From positions 1 to 64,000 of the forward strand of contig BEHR01000006.1 of NCBI GenBank assembly GCA_002898555.1: 64,000 nucleotides of DNA, written 5' to 3'. A program made the translations under genes and the position numbers. This DNA comes from a bacterium HR15. Its GTDB lineage: Bacteria; Armatimonadota; Fimbriimonadia; Fimbriimonadales; GBS-DC. The notes beneath the pieces were generated by a model, which was not told where the DNA came from, did not search any database, and was given only the letters and a program-made list of their open reading frames with translations. This document shows, piece after piece, positions 1-7,914 of this stretch (positions are counted from its first letter, which is position 1; each line of letters starts with the position of its first letter).

Positions 1-375
1 CGATTCACCGACCTTAGCAAGCCAATCAATAAGACCTTTCAGTACAATTCTCCCACTCGGATCCACCGCATTCACGGGGTCATTCAGGCAGTAGGCATAC
101 CCATTCAGCGTGAGCGGGGCATAGATAGAACCCAGCCACGGGTCTTGCTGCAGGAACCGTCCCACTACAGGGTCGTACCAGCGCACACCTACCTGCACCA
201 AGCCGCCCGTCTCGGCCAGCTCGTTCCGATACAACCACGCCCCGTTCCAGTCGTACACCTGACGCATCCCGTTCACCGTGTCCCCGAAAGCGTCCGTGAT
301 CGGCACATTCGCCGACGAAGTGCCGATTCCTGCCAAGTCACCACGCAGGTTCCAGTGAAGGTAGTCGTCACGCAC
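1..375 (-). CDS. Orphan Rhs core C-terminal fragment with a new tip (partial, runs off window)
   Basis: Reading the minus strand from 375 gives the end of an Rhs/YD-repeat core: [13 protein letters not shown], then [16 protein letters not shown] and [19 protein letters not shown], which is the hallmark that precedes a variable C-terminal toxin tip. The tip begins [18 protein letters not shown] and leaves the window. There is no Rhs N-terminus: an in-frame TGA lies at 376-378 and the first possible start is a GTG at 375. It is therefore a displaced 3' fragment, not a full rhs gene. Its core is almost identical to that of the neighbouring copy (see repeat at 102-276). It could be a silent cassette used by recombination or a decaying pseudogene; translation is uncertain because of the missing ribosome site. 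Confidence 0.7.
   Translation of the reverse strand, partial: MRDDYLHWNLRGDLAGIGTSSANVPITDAFGDTVNGMRQVYDWNGAWLYRNELAETGGLVQVGVRWYDPVVGRFLQQDPWLGSIYAPLTLNGYAYCLNDPVNAVDPSGRIVLKGLIDWLAKVGES
102..276. repeat. Rhs core-end repeat, copy 1 (copy 2 at 1453-1627)
   Basis: This 175-base block matches 1453-1627 with a constant offset of 1351 bases and a single mismatch by eye (position 253). Identity falls off sharply on both sides, where the same protein motif is still encoded but synonymous and amino-acid changes appear. That is the pattern expected after recent recombination or gene conversion between Rhs core ends that carry different tips. Confidence 0.85.
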
Positions 376-538
376 TCATAGACTGCTTTTCTGTAACCAC
401 TAAGTACCAATGACACCATTCATCCGGTCCATAATAACCATATCCCTTGAGATCCTTGCACCAAAATGTTAGGTTCTGCCAGCACCCTACACCTAACCAT
501 ACATGTACATACATCCAACCTATATCTTCATCCTCCAT
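368..538 (-). CDS. Small aromatic-rich ORF directly after the putative immunity gene
   Basis: A 56-codon frame beginning ATG at 538 and ending TGA at 368-370. It is rich in Trp, Tyr and Cys (for example [16 protein letters not shown] and [16 protein letters not shown]). Its ATG follows the TAG of the upstream gene (539-541) without a single base between, and in the same frame, so it may be a separate coupled gene or the C-terminal part of that gene cut off by an amber codon. Its end overlaps the first GTG of the next Rhs fragment. No family recognised; it may be part of the immunity function of the tip locus or a remnant. Confidence 0.35.
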   Translation of the reverse strand: MEDEDIGWMYVHVWLGVGCWQNLTFWCKDLKGYGYYGPDEWCHWYLVVTEKQSMSA

Positions 539-1036
539 CTAACTACTCACATTGTCTGATAATAACTCGACTTTGTATCCAACAACGTGAAAAATTATCA
601 GGCTGTAATCTATCCACTCATGGTACATGCCAATAGGATGTTCGCCTCTCTCAACAACCATCTCTAAACTATCAACAACAATCTTTACAGGGAAAGGAAA
701 ATCAGTATCAAATCTTATATTGCGCTTTCTATCGTTATAAAGTATTTTGTATAATTGGCAATATTCCGTCGCAATTTGCTTCTCATCCAGCGAATATTCA
801 GATACATGCCTAATCTCGATCACATCTGGAAAAATCGGACAACTATACTGCCACTTACACCAGCGGACTTTTTTTGCTATCTGTTGGCTTGGGTCTCCTC
901 TGTAGAGCGGGATGAAAACCTTTCGCTCGGACTCCGAGAAAACCAGTCTCTCTGGAGCCACTAAAGATGGATAAGTAAGTCGCTGTGTCCACTCCTTAAA
1001 GTCTTCCACCGAAGAGATCACAATTCGCTTTTCCAT
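539..1036 (-). CDS. Putative Rhs-tip immunity protein
   Basis: A 165-residue protein of no recognised family, with no signal peptide or membrane segment, starting three bases after the stop of the Rhs-tip gene. In Rhs, CDI and other polymorphic toxin systems the small gene immediately behind the tip normally encodes the cognate immunity protein, and the position, size and AT-richer composition here fit that rule. Function is inferred from position only. It contains FKEWTQRLTYPSLVAPERL near the N-terminus and a hydrophobic IDYSLIIFHVVGYKVELL stretch at the C-terminus. The TAG stop is followed directly by an in-frame ATG ORF (368-538), so the native protein may have been longer. No clear ribosome site; translational coupling with the Rhs gene is likely. 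Confidence 0.6.
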   Translation of the reverse strand: MEKRIVISSVEDFKEWTQRLTYPSLVAPERLVFSESERKVFIPLYRGDPSQQIAKKVRWCKWQYSCPIFPDVIEIRHVSEYSLDEKQIATEYCQLYKILYNDRKRNIRFDTDFPFPVKIVVDSLEMVVERGEHPIGMYHEWIDYSLIIFHVVGYKVELLSDNVSS

Positions 1037-1039
1037 TTT

Positions 1040-2065
1040 CTACCGAGCTGGCCAGATTGGCAGGCGAACCGCACCCTCTCCCCAAGGAACACCCTTGACT
1101 CCTGGGCTCCAATAGTTCCATTGAATATGCCAATAACCACGCCCGCCCCATTTATGGTGGGGGCCGTGGAGTCCGATTTTGACCCAAGTCGGGATGCGTC
1201 TGCAAACTGCTACTGTTTTGGTCATCGGACCTGCTACGGGAAGCGCCCCAATAAGCCCTAAACCAACGTGCTTATACCAAGGATCGTCTAAGTTGGAGCC
1301 ATCACCATTTTGGTCACCATCTAGATAATCCTCTAGCAAACTTAGTCCTGCTCCTATAGCAAAACCAATAGCAATACCAACAACCACTGGGAAGGCAATG
1401 GTTCCTGTAGGATCCACCGCATTCAATGGATCATTCACGCAGTAGGCATACGCATTCAGCGTGAGCGGGGCATAGATAGAACCCAGCCACGGGTCTTGCT
1501 GCAGGAACCGTCCCACTACAGGGTCGTACCAGCGCACACCTACCTGCACCAAGCCGCCCGTCTCGGCCAGCTCGTTCCGATACAACCACGCCCCGTTCCA
1601 GTCATACACCTGACGCATCCCGTTCACCAAATCCCCAAACGCATCCGTGATTGGTACATTCGCGCTGGAGGCATTAATCCCTGCCAAGTCGCCACGCAGA
1701 CTCCAGTGCAGGTAGTCGTTCCCACGCTGGTACAACCACGCTCCGAAACTCTGCACCACCCACGCACCACCGTTCGCACGCTCAGCAAGCACACTGTCGC
1801 CTGCACCGTACAAAAACTCCAGCGTATTGCTGCCCAGCTGCGCCTTCACCCGACGACCTAAACCGTCATAAGTATAGACCCAGCCAACACTTGCCCCTTG
1901 ACGCTTCAAACGCACCAAGTTGCCCTCCGAGTCATAACCCAATTCCCAAGTCTCGCCGTTCACCCGACGCACCACCACATTCCCGTCCGCATCGTGTTCC
2001 CACGCTTGACCGTTCCAAGCAGTCAACTGGTTCGCCCCGTTGTACTGAAAACGATCCGACGCCAC
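1040..2065 (-). CDS. Truncated Rhs repeat protein with C-terminal toxin-like tip
   Basis: A 341-residue protein that starts (GTG at 2065) in the middle of a YD/Rhs core: [15 protein letters not shown], then [10 protein letters not shown], then the core terminus [16 protein letters not shown] and NAVDPTG near residue 220. Normal Rhs proteins exceed 1000 residues, so most of the shell is missing. After the core there is a hydrophobic Ala/Gly/Ile segment ([18 protein letters not shown]), like the membrane segments seen ahead of many tips, and a final region rich in His, Trp and Gly ([17 protein letters not shown]), which I take as the toxin domain; I cannot assign its activity. The frame stays open upstream of the GTG into the end of the next gene. 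This is an orphan tip module with its immunity gene at 539-1036. Confidence 0.75.
   Translation of the reverse strand: MASDRFQYNGANQLTAWNGQAWEHDADGNVVVRRVNGETWELGYDSEGNLVRLKRQGASVGWVYTYDGLGRRVKAQLGSNTLEFLYGAGDSVLAERANGGAWVVQSFGAWLYQRGNDYLHWSLRGDLAGINASSANVPITDAFGDLVNGMRQVYDWNGAWLYRNELAETGGLVQVGVRWYDPVVGRFLQQDPWLGSIYAPLTLNAYAYCVNDPLNAVDPTGTIAFPVVVGIAIGFAIGAGLSLLEDYLDGDQNGDGSNLDDPWYKHVGLGLIGALPVAGPMTKTVAVCRRIPTWVKIGLHGPHHKWGGRGYWHIQWNYWSPGVKGVPWGEGAVRLPIWPAR
1453..1627. repeat. Rhs core-end repeat, copy 2 (copy 1 at 102-276)
   Basis: Second copy of the nearly identical 175-base Rhs core end, inside the 1040-2065 gene. The two copies are direct repeats and could recombine, deleting or swapping the intervening tip and immunity genes. 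Confidence 0.85.
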
Positions 2066-2097
2066 CCCCCTGACCGTTCCCTCCCTGACGGCTTTTA

Positions 2098-3096
2098 TTA
2101 ATCGCGTACCCCCAGCAATACCTCTAAGGGAATAAAATGTCGCTCCACACCGCGTCCATCAGCCGTGCGCTTAACAAACTCAAGCCCAACCTCCCACTTG
2201 CGAAAAACAAGCTGCGTTGAGTACGAAGATTCCACTGGCAATAGTCGCGCTTCATTTCCCAGTAACGATTGTAATTCATCAAATGAGAACGATCTGCCTA
2301 TTGAAGGGATAGTCTTATCCGGATAGAAAATTTTCCACAGGTGATCCAAAGCATTCGGCAGTGTCTTAGCCACTTGACTTTGTAAGTGTGTGAGCCACTC
2401 CAAATACGCTTTCATGTGCTCTGCTTGCTGCGGAGGAGGCAGTGGATGGGAGAAAAGGAACCGCCACTGTTTCACTCTTTCGCGCGACAAGCGTGATTCC
2501 GCCTCAGACTTAGATGATTCAGGGACAACAGAATGACTAAAAAGTGCCAGCACTTGGTTAGGTGCAATCTGTTGACGCTGAGACTCTGCCACCACCACTA
2601 TAGGCGTCTTTCCTGGCTCCTCTATGCCCTCAAACCACCAAGCGTCCCCCAGTCCTATTAGGATTTCCCCTTGCTGTAGTTTGGTGCGTAGGCTTTCAGC
2701 AGAGGGTTCCACTGCCCCAAAGCGCACCAGCTGGGGGCGATTAGCCAGAGACAAGATTGCCTGCTGCAGGGACGGCGATAACTCCTGCAGGCGGCAAAGG
2801 GGAATCGGTTGCTTGGAGAGCTGTTCCACAAGCGGGATAATGAAACGCTCTGCGAAAGCAGGGGTGTAATAAGCAGGGATCAGATAGACAACGGCTGAAT
2901 CGCCTACCACTTCAAAGCCTGCTTTTCGGCACTCCTCTTCCCAGGAGCTGCGTTTGTAGTTTGATCGGTGTACCTGCTCAATTAGTTGTTCGGCGATTTG
3001 AGCTTGGTGTTCGCTTTCGCAACCTGCCAGCACCAGAGTTTGAGGGGTTGCGCTCAGTACATTTATCCAGAGAATCCAACCGACAAGAGCACGCAT
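2098..3096 (-). CDS. Hypothetical secreted protein
   Basis: 332 residues. The start at 3096 is chosen because it is preceded by GAGGTGAG at a normal spacing and opens with a signal peptide ([20 protein letters not shown]...); the longer upstream frame lacks both. No domain recognised. The mature part is mixed alpha/beta with a Trp-containing [13 protein letters not shown] segment and a charged C-terminal half, and contains Cys in LAGCESEHQ (possibly a lipobox-like or early-mature Cys) and EEECRKAG. Its ribosome site overlaps the TGA that ends the -1 frame of the preceding gene (3107), so the two look like one operon. The 3' end overlaps the open frame leading into the Rhs fragment downstream. 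Confidence 0.7.
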   Translation of the reverse strand: MRALVGWILWINVLSATPQTLVLAGCESEHQAQIAEQLIEQVHRSNYKRSSWEEECRKAGFEVVGDSAVVYLIPAYYTPAFAERFIIPLVEQLSKQPIPLCRLQELSPSLQQAILSLANRPQLVRFGAVEPSAESLRTKLQQGEILIGLGDAWWFEGIEEPGKTPIVVVAESQRQQIAPNQVLALFSHSVVPESSKSEAESRLSRERVKQWRFLFSHPLPPPQQAEHMKAYLEWLTHLQSQVAKTLPNALDHLWKIFYPDKTIPSIGRSFSFDELQSLLGNEARLLPVESSYSTQLVFRKWEVGLEFVKRTADGRGVERHFIPLEVLLGVRD

Positions 3097-3106
3097 TGCG
3101 CTCACC

Positions 3107-3379
3107 TCACTGAGGTACAGGGATGGGCAAGGGAACCAACGATGGGCAGCAACCTTGTTCTTGCTGATACAAGAATCGCATGCTATGCGACACGGGACAT
3201 TCCGTATGCCTGTTTGCGATGATTTTCTCCTCGTCATTTTGACAAATTAGCCGTAAAGTATTATACCGTTCTTTACCGTATAGATCAATAAACACATAGA
3301 GTTTGCTGCATGGCGGCACAAGTCCACCCGGATAGACAGTATAACTACCTCGGTGCGGGACCCACATCGGAAAAAAGAT
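3107..3379 (-). other. Minus-one-frame continuation of the 3720 gene
   Basis: Downstream of the T-run at 3371-3376 the -1 frame reads PMWVPHRGSYTVYPGG, then KLYVFIDLYGKERYNTLRL and a Cys-containing tail (TECPVSHSM, QEQGCCPSL) to a TGA at 3107-3109. It looks more protein-like than the zero-frame tail, and its stop sits within the ribosome site of the next gene, as expected for the true gene end in an operon. Joined to the first 117 or so codons it would give a product of about 204 residues. Confidence 0.5.
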
Positions 3380-3720
3380 GGCATAAGACTGCATTGGCAA
3401 TTAGGATCCCCTATAACATTCTCTATCGTGATGCGAACAGGATACACTCGTGGAACGGGTAAACACCAATCTGGTGCTTCGCACTGAAAGTTGCTACAAG
3501 ATACAATGTCATTCATGCAGAGGTAGTACGATTCCTCAGAAAACAGGTCTTCCAGAACGATACAACCAGCGCATGGGTCATCGAAAGTTCCATAATCCAC
3601 AGCAGCGATGCTCAACGGCGGGGGCACCACCAACGACACGCACAGCACCACGGCAAACGCCTTTGCCGTTCCCTTCCGCGCCAACACCTGGCGCACCCAA
3701 CGCAAACTGCCTCGTCGCAT
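3247..3720 (-). CDS. Cys-rich secreted protein, frameshifted near its middle
   Basis: Zero-frame product of 157 residues. The start at 3720 has an AAGGAGG box and a clear export signal: basic MRRGSLRWVRQVLARKG followed by AKAFAVVLCVSLVVPPPLS and an Ala-Ala cleavage region. The exported part is Cys-rich (DDPCAGCIV, IVSCSNFQCEAPDWC, GDPNCQC), suggesting disulfides. In frame, the sequence reaches T-TTT-TTC at 3376-3370, a canonical -1 slippery heptamer; the zero frame then ends at 3247, while the -1 frame runs to 3107. Either programmed frameshifting makes two products or a base has been lost from the T-run. No family recognised. Confidence 0.6.
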   Translation of the reverse strand: MRRGSLRWVRQVLARKGTAKAFAVVLCVSLVVPPPLSIAAVDYGTFDDPCAGCIVLEDLFSEESYYLCMNDIVSCSNFQCEAPDWCLPVPRVYPVRITIENVIGDPNCQCSLMPSFFRCGSRTEVVILSIRVDLCRHAANSMCLLIYTVKNGIILYG

Positions 3721-3792
3721 CGTTGTTGCCTCCTTGTTCCAAAGGTTCGCTTCTATTTATAGCCCATCCTGCAGGGGTTTGTCAAGGAGGGG

Positions 3793-4098
3793 AGAGAGCG
3801 TTCGAAAATTCACTCGCTGGAGGGCGAGGCTCCCGCCGAGCCGTTAAAGAATATTTGGCATGGGTTTTTGGGTAGACAAAATTTTCTTTTCCGGGGTAGC
3901 CCAAAATTTTTTTCTCTGGGGTACTCGTCTGGGTCAGAGAAAAAAATTTTGCTGCTGGGTCGGAAAAGAAAATTTTGCACGCAGGTTTGCCCCTACACGC
4001 TGGGAGGCTCGCCCTCCACGCCCCTCTCCCTCTGGGAGAGGGGCAAGGGGTGTGAGGGCCTTCGGCTCGCCAGGAGGCTCGCCCTCCAAATGCAACGA
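3793..4098. repeat. Mosaic interspersed repeat element, copy A
   Basis: Shares its building blocks, in the same order, with the element at 25302-25774: GTTCGAAAATTCA-type left end (3794-3812), one GGAGGGCGAGGCTCC unit (3819-3842), GTTAAAGAATATTTGGCATG, several AT-rich hairpins built from CCAAAATTTTCTTTT and TTTCTCTGGGGTAC, a CCCCTCTCCCTCTGGGAGAG hairpin near 4021-4045 and an inverted GCTCGCCCTCCA end near 4087. The right terminal repeat of the 25-kb copy is not seen here, so this copy seems truncated. Short frames on both strands in this stretch are translations of the repeat, not genes. Confidence 0.75.
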
Positions 4099-4151
4099 GT
4101 GGTGAAGGAGGAGGCGAGTGCCCTGTTGTACGGGCAATAGGGGTGCTTGTT

Positions 4152-5441
4152 TTAGCGAGGCAGCAGGCTTGCCTGCGAAGGCTCTTTGTCCTCTTCACCG
4201 TTTGGCGGCAGGTTCTGAAATAGGCGATCGTAGGCGCAAAGCAGCACCTGCTCGCTCCGCTCCCAGCTGAGGCACTCCAGGAAGCGTCGTCGTCCGAACT
4301 CGCTCATCAGTTTGCGTCGCCCCTCATCCAGCAGCAGCTCCAAAATCGTGTCGCCAAACGCTTCGGGGCTGTCGTCAGGGGGTGAGATAAGCGCGTCTTG
4401 GGCAGACCACTTGTTTTCGATGCTGCGCGTGGCAACGATCGGCAGTCCCACCGACATGAACTCGATGATCTTGTTCATCGTGGAGCGGGCGGTATAGCTG
4501 TTATCGGGGTCGCTGGCGACACCCACATCGGCGGTGCTGAGGTAGCGCACCAGCAGCTCGCGATCGCGAACGAACCCGGTGAAGGTGATATGCTCCTGCA
4601 TACCCAGTTCATGGGCGAGCTGCTTGACCTCTTCCAGGCAGTCTCCGGAGCCTATCGCCACGAAGTGGACATCAGTAAAGCCGCGTTTGTGCATGATATG
4701 GTGTGCCGCTTTGACGAAGGTGTCGGTGCCGTCTTGCGGTCCCATCACACCCAGATAGCACACAAGGAACCGTTTGCCGCACTTGAGCGCGGGGTCTGGC
4801 TCGACCGGGTAGAACTCCGAGGCGCGGGGACCGCTGCGCACAATCACAATTTTATCGGGGCGCGCCCGTCCGCGCTGCAACGCATTCTGCCGATACGATT
4901 CGTTCATCTCGATAATCATATCGGCAAAGCGGTAGGAGAGCCGCTCGAACCATACCTGCAGGTGATAGAACAGTCCTCGCTTCTTGAAGCGCACCTCATA
5001 CAGCTCAGGGCATAGGTCCCGATGTTCATAGACGAACTTTTTGCCGCGCAGCTTATAGTACAGCCCGATGGACCAGAAGATGTCCAGCGGGTTGCCTGCG
5101 TGGAACACATCGAAGCCTTGCTCCTTTTCCACACGCTTGCTCAGGCGGAAGGTGTGCCAGAGGCAGTAGAGGGCTTCGCGCACAAAGTTGCCCACGCTGT
5201 GGGTTGGGGGTAGCATCGGGTAGCGGTAGAGATGGATGCCTTCTAACTCGCAATATTCGGGTTCATCGGGTGGGCGCGGGGAGATAACCGAGACATGGTA
5301 GCCTGCGCGACGCAAGGAGGTAGCAACCTGCCACATGCGACGGTCATGCGGCACGGGCAGGTTCTCCAGCACCAATAACACGCGTCTCGTTGCGTGCATC
5401 CCTTGCTGAGCCGTCTCAGCCTGCTTCGGTTGGTTCAGCAT
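4152..5441 (-). CDS. Family 4 glycosyltransferase (exopolysaccharide)
   Basis: 429 residues, cytoplasmic, GT-B fold type. The N-terminal half carries the acceptor-side LLVLENLPVPHDRRMWQ motif shared with the protein at 6649-7914, and the C-terminal donor-binding half has NKIIEFMSVGLPIV, the E-x7-E-like region of GT4 enzymes (near residue 330). Likely transfers a sugar from a nucleotide-sugar to a lipid-linked acceptor; the sugar is unknown. It starts at 5441, overlapping the stop of the preceding gene by 7 bases, with GAGAG upstream, so it is the last gene of a four-gene operon that begins with the sugar dehydrogenase at 9211. The C-terminal tail (EEDKEPSQASLLPR) is charged and probably disordered. 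Confidence 0.88.
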   Translation of the reverse strand: MLNQPKQAETAQQGMHATRRVLLVLENLPVPHDRRMWQVATSLRRAGYHVSVISPRPPDEPEYCELEGIHLYRYPMLPPTHSVGNFVREALYCLWHTFRLSKRVEKEQGFDVFHAGNPLDIFWSIGLYYKLRGKKFVYEHRDLCPELYEVRFKKRGLFYHLQVWFERLSYRFADMIIEMNESYRQNALQRGRARPDKIVIVRSGPRASEFYPVEPDPALKCGKRFLVCYLGVMGPQDGTDTFVKAAHHIMHKRGFTDVHFVAIGSGDCLEEVKQLAHELGMQEHITFTGFVRDRELLVRYLSTADVGVASDPDNSYTARSTMNKIIEFMSVGLPIVATRSIENKWSAQDALISPPDDSPEAFGDTILELLLDEGRRKLMSEFGRRRFLECLSWERSEQVLLCAYDRLFQNLPPNGEEDKEPSQASLLPR

Positions 5442-6652
5442 ACAAGTTCACTCTCTGACAACTCCGATGAGTCAGCGATGGTAGCCGAGTCGAACGGCAC
5501 CAATCCCATCTGCTGGCATGCTTTTTGCACATGTGCTTCGATAGAGAACTGCTGAGCGGTCGCTCTGGCTCCCTCGCTCAGGCGGTCGCGATGCCGATAT
5601 GCGCGTTCCAATAAGTCCGCCAGCTGGTCGGGATCGCGCTCATGCAACACATAGCCGTTCCAATCGTCGCGGATGACGCTGGGCAATCCGCCCACCGCGG
5701 TGACGACGGCAGGTAGTCCGCATGCCAGCGCCTCCAGCAGCGCGTTCGGCAAGCCTTCCCACCGCGAGGTTAGCACGAACACATCCGCCGATTGATAATA
5801 CGGCAGAATCGCCTCACGCGGCAGCAAGCCAGTCATCTGCACCGACGATTCAACGCCATGTTCGGCAATCCATGCCCGTACCTCGCTCTCCACCGGGTTA
5901 TAATCTTGCGAGCCACCCACCAGGATCAGTCGGGCGTTGGGGCAGCGCTGCCGGAAGCGAGCAAAGCCTGCAATCAGCAGGTCCAGCCCTTTGGAGGCAT
6001 CCAGTCTGCCCACGAATAACACGGTCGGTAGGTGTGCCTCGCGCGTGGCAGGTGGGCGATAGATCTCGGTCTCCACGCCCAGCGGGATATAATGGAATTT
6101 CTCGCGCAGCGTGGGGAACTTGCTCACATAAAAATCGTAATCGGCTGGGCTGATCACAATCACGCCCTGCGCCCGTTGGATCACGCGCGCCTCCGTGCGA
6201 TAGAACCACTGGCGGAACCATCGCCAGCGGAACAACGGATGGCTCGTCCATCGCTCCACGAAGGCGGACTGTCCATGCGTGTTGAAGTAGAGGGGTGTGG
6301 GCGTGTGCAGAAAAGGCAGCCCATGCTCCGCTCGCTGAATATACAGGGGGGCACCAAGCGACAAAATCTCGTTTCGGTAGCGGCGGAGTGCCTGCACAAA
6401 GCGATAGTTAAGCGGGATTCGCGAGCGACGCTGGTGGTGTTCGTCCACATAGAGAATCGGCAGAAAGGGTCGCGCCACTGTCCCCATGCAGAGCGTGTTC
6501 CAGTGCCCTACTGGCTGGCTCGGATCTAAGGTCAGCCCCACCACATAGACCTCCACGGGGGCGTAGCGGGCAAAGTTCTTGGCATATTCCAACACACCCC
6601 CCATCGGGTAGCTTCGGAAATCGCCGCTGTAGATCAGCACTAATCGGCTCAA
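5435..6652 (-). CDS. Family 4 glycosyltransferase (exopolysaccharide)
   Basis: 405 residues with a TTG start at 6652 supported by GGGGGTGAG; the TTGA overlap couples it to the previous gene. Classical GT4 architecture: N-terminal Rossmann domain (SGDFRSYPMGGVLEYAKNFA), a middle hinge ending HYIPLGVETEIYRP, VLFVGRLDASKGLDLL at the start of the donor domain, and EGLPNALLEALACGLPAV, the donor-phosphate E-x7-E motif, near residue 310. Not closely similar to the two flanking enzymes, so it probably adds a different sugar to the same repeat unit. The last twenty residues (TIADSSELSESEL) look unstructured. Confidence 0.9.
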   Translation of the reverse strand: MSRLVLIYSGDFRSYPMGGVLEYAKNFARYAPVEVYVVGLTLDPSQPVGHWNTLCMGTVARPFLPILYVDEHHQRRSRIPLNYRFVQALRRYRNEILSLGAPLYIQRAEHGLPFLHTPTPLYFNTHGQSAFVERWTSHPLFRWRWFRQWFYRTEARVIQRAQGVIVISPADYDFYVSKFPTLREKFHYIPLGVETEIYRPPATREAHLPTVLFVGRLDASKGLDLLIAGFARFRQRCPNARLILVGGSQDYNPVESEVRAWIAEHGVESSVQMTGLLPREAILPYYQSADVFVLTSRWEGLPNALLEALACGLPAVVTAVGGLPSVIRDDWNGYVLHERDPDQLADLLERAYRHRDRLSEGARATAQQFSIEAHVQKACQQMGLVPFDSATIADSSELSESELVC

Positions 6653-7914
6653 GGTCTCACCCCCTTGTTAGACAAGTCGGATATATCCGACGCAGCCATT
6701 AATGCCGCCGTTTTGGGATGCAGCAGGCGGTCATAGAACTCGATGAGCTTCTGCTTGCTGTGTTCCCAGCTGAGGCACTCCAGAAAGCGTTTGCGTCCAA
6801 ACTCGCCCATCTGCATGCGTCGCTCTGGGTCATTCAGTAGATCGATAATCGCTTGCGCGAACGCTTTTTCGTCGTTGTTGGGCACATAGACCGCTGCTTC
6901 CTGGGCGGAGTAGCGCGATTCTTTCAGGTCAAAGGAAATGATGGGCAAGCCGACTGCCATGTACTCGATCACCTTGTTCATAGTGGAGACATCGTTCAGC
7001 GGGTTGAATGGGTCTGGCGCGAGGGCGATATCCGCTGTGGAGAAGTAGCGCAGCAGGTCTTCGTCGGGAATGCGACCCGTGAACTCGACAAACTCGTTCA
7101 GGCGCAGGTCATGGCACATCTGCACGAGGTCAGGATACATATCGCCACCGCCGATGAGGGCGAAGTGCGTGTCGGTGTGCCCAAAGGTGTAGACCACATG
7201 GTGGATAGCGCGCAGCAAGTAATCCACGCCGTCCTGCGCGCCCATCACGCCGAGGTAGACACCCAGAAAGCGTCGTCCCCGCTTGAGGCGAGGATCAGGC
7301 TCCACGCGCTGAAAGCGGCTTGCTATCGGTCCGCTGCGGACCACCGTGACACGCTCTGGTGGAATGTCGCCCCGCTCCATCGCGACGCGCCGGTACGATT
7401 CGTTCGGTGCAATCACGCCATCGGCAGTGCGATAGGTTTGCTTCTCCAGCCAGAGCAGCCCTTTGTAGAGCAACCCACGCCTGCCGAAGCGCGATTCATA
7501 AAGTTCGGGGCACAGGTCATGCTGGTCATACACGAACTTGACGCCTTTGCGCTTGTACCAGCGGGCGATGGTCCAGAAGGTATCGGGCGGGTTGCATGTG
7601 TGGATCACATCGATGCCCTGTTCGCGAGCGACACGCCGTGTGAGCCGCCAGGTGTGCAGCCAGCAGTAGATGAACTCATAAAAGAAGCTGAAAATGCTGC
7701 GAGTAGGCGGCGGCATGGGGTAGCGATAGAGATGAACACCTTGCAACACCGTATATTCCGGCTCATCAGGCGGGCGCGGCGAGATGACCGACACCTTATA
7801 GCCCGCCTCGGTCAACGCCAGCGCTTCCTGCCACACCCGTCTATCCATCGGCACAGGCAGGTTCTCCACCAGAATCAAGATTCTTCCTTTGCATTCACCA
7901 GTACAGTCCGACAT
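6649..7914 (-). CDS. Family 4 glycosyltransferase (exopolysaccharide)
   Basis: 421 residues from ATG 7914, which has GAGGTGAT just upstream; the longer frame to 7962 would run deep into the dehydrogenase gene without a ribosome site. It is a paralogue of the 4152-5441 enzyme: both share ILVENLPVPMDRRVWQ-type N-termini, VISPRPPDEPEY, DLCPELYE and RSGP motifs and a donor motif NKVIEYMAVGLPII. It overlaps the end of the dehydrogenase gene by 20 bases, consistent with tight co-translation. Predicted cytoplasmic, peripheral to the membrane. Confidence 0.88.
   Translation of the reverse strand: MSDCTGECKGRILILVENLPVPMDRRVWQEALALTEAGYKVSVISPRPPDEPEYTVLQGVHLYRYPMPPPTRSIFSFFYEFIYCWLHTWRLTRRVAREQGIDVIHTCNPPDTFWTIARWYKRKGVKFVYDQHDLCPELYESRFGRRGLLYKGLLWLEKQTYRTADGVIAPNESYRRVAMERGDIPPERVTVVRSGPIASRFQRVEPDPRLKRGRRFLGVYLGVMGAQDGVDYLLRAIHHVVYTFGHTDTHFALIGGGDMYPDLVQMCHDLRLNEFVEFTGRIPDEDLLRYFSTADIALAPDPFNPLNDVSTMNKVIEYMAVGLPIISFDLKESRYSAQEAAVYVPNNDEKAFAQAIIDLLNDPERRMQMGEFGRKRFLECLSWEHSKQKLIEFYDRLLHPKTAALMAASDISDLSNKGVRP

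Noticed and set aside
3782-4198. Open frames in the 3.8-4.2 kb repeat on both strands
   Set aside because: Repeat-derived, mirrored on both strands, and match element C rather than any protein family.
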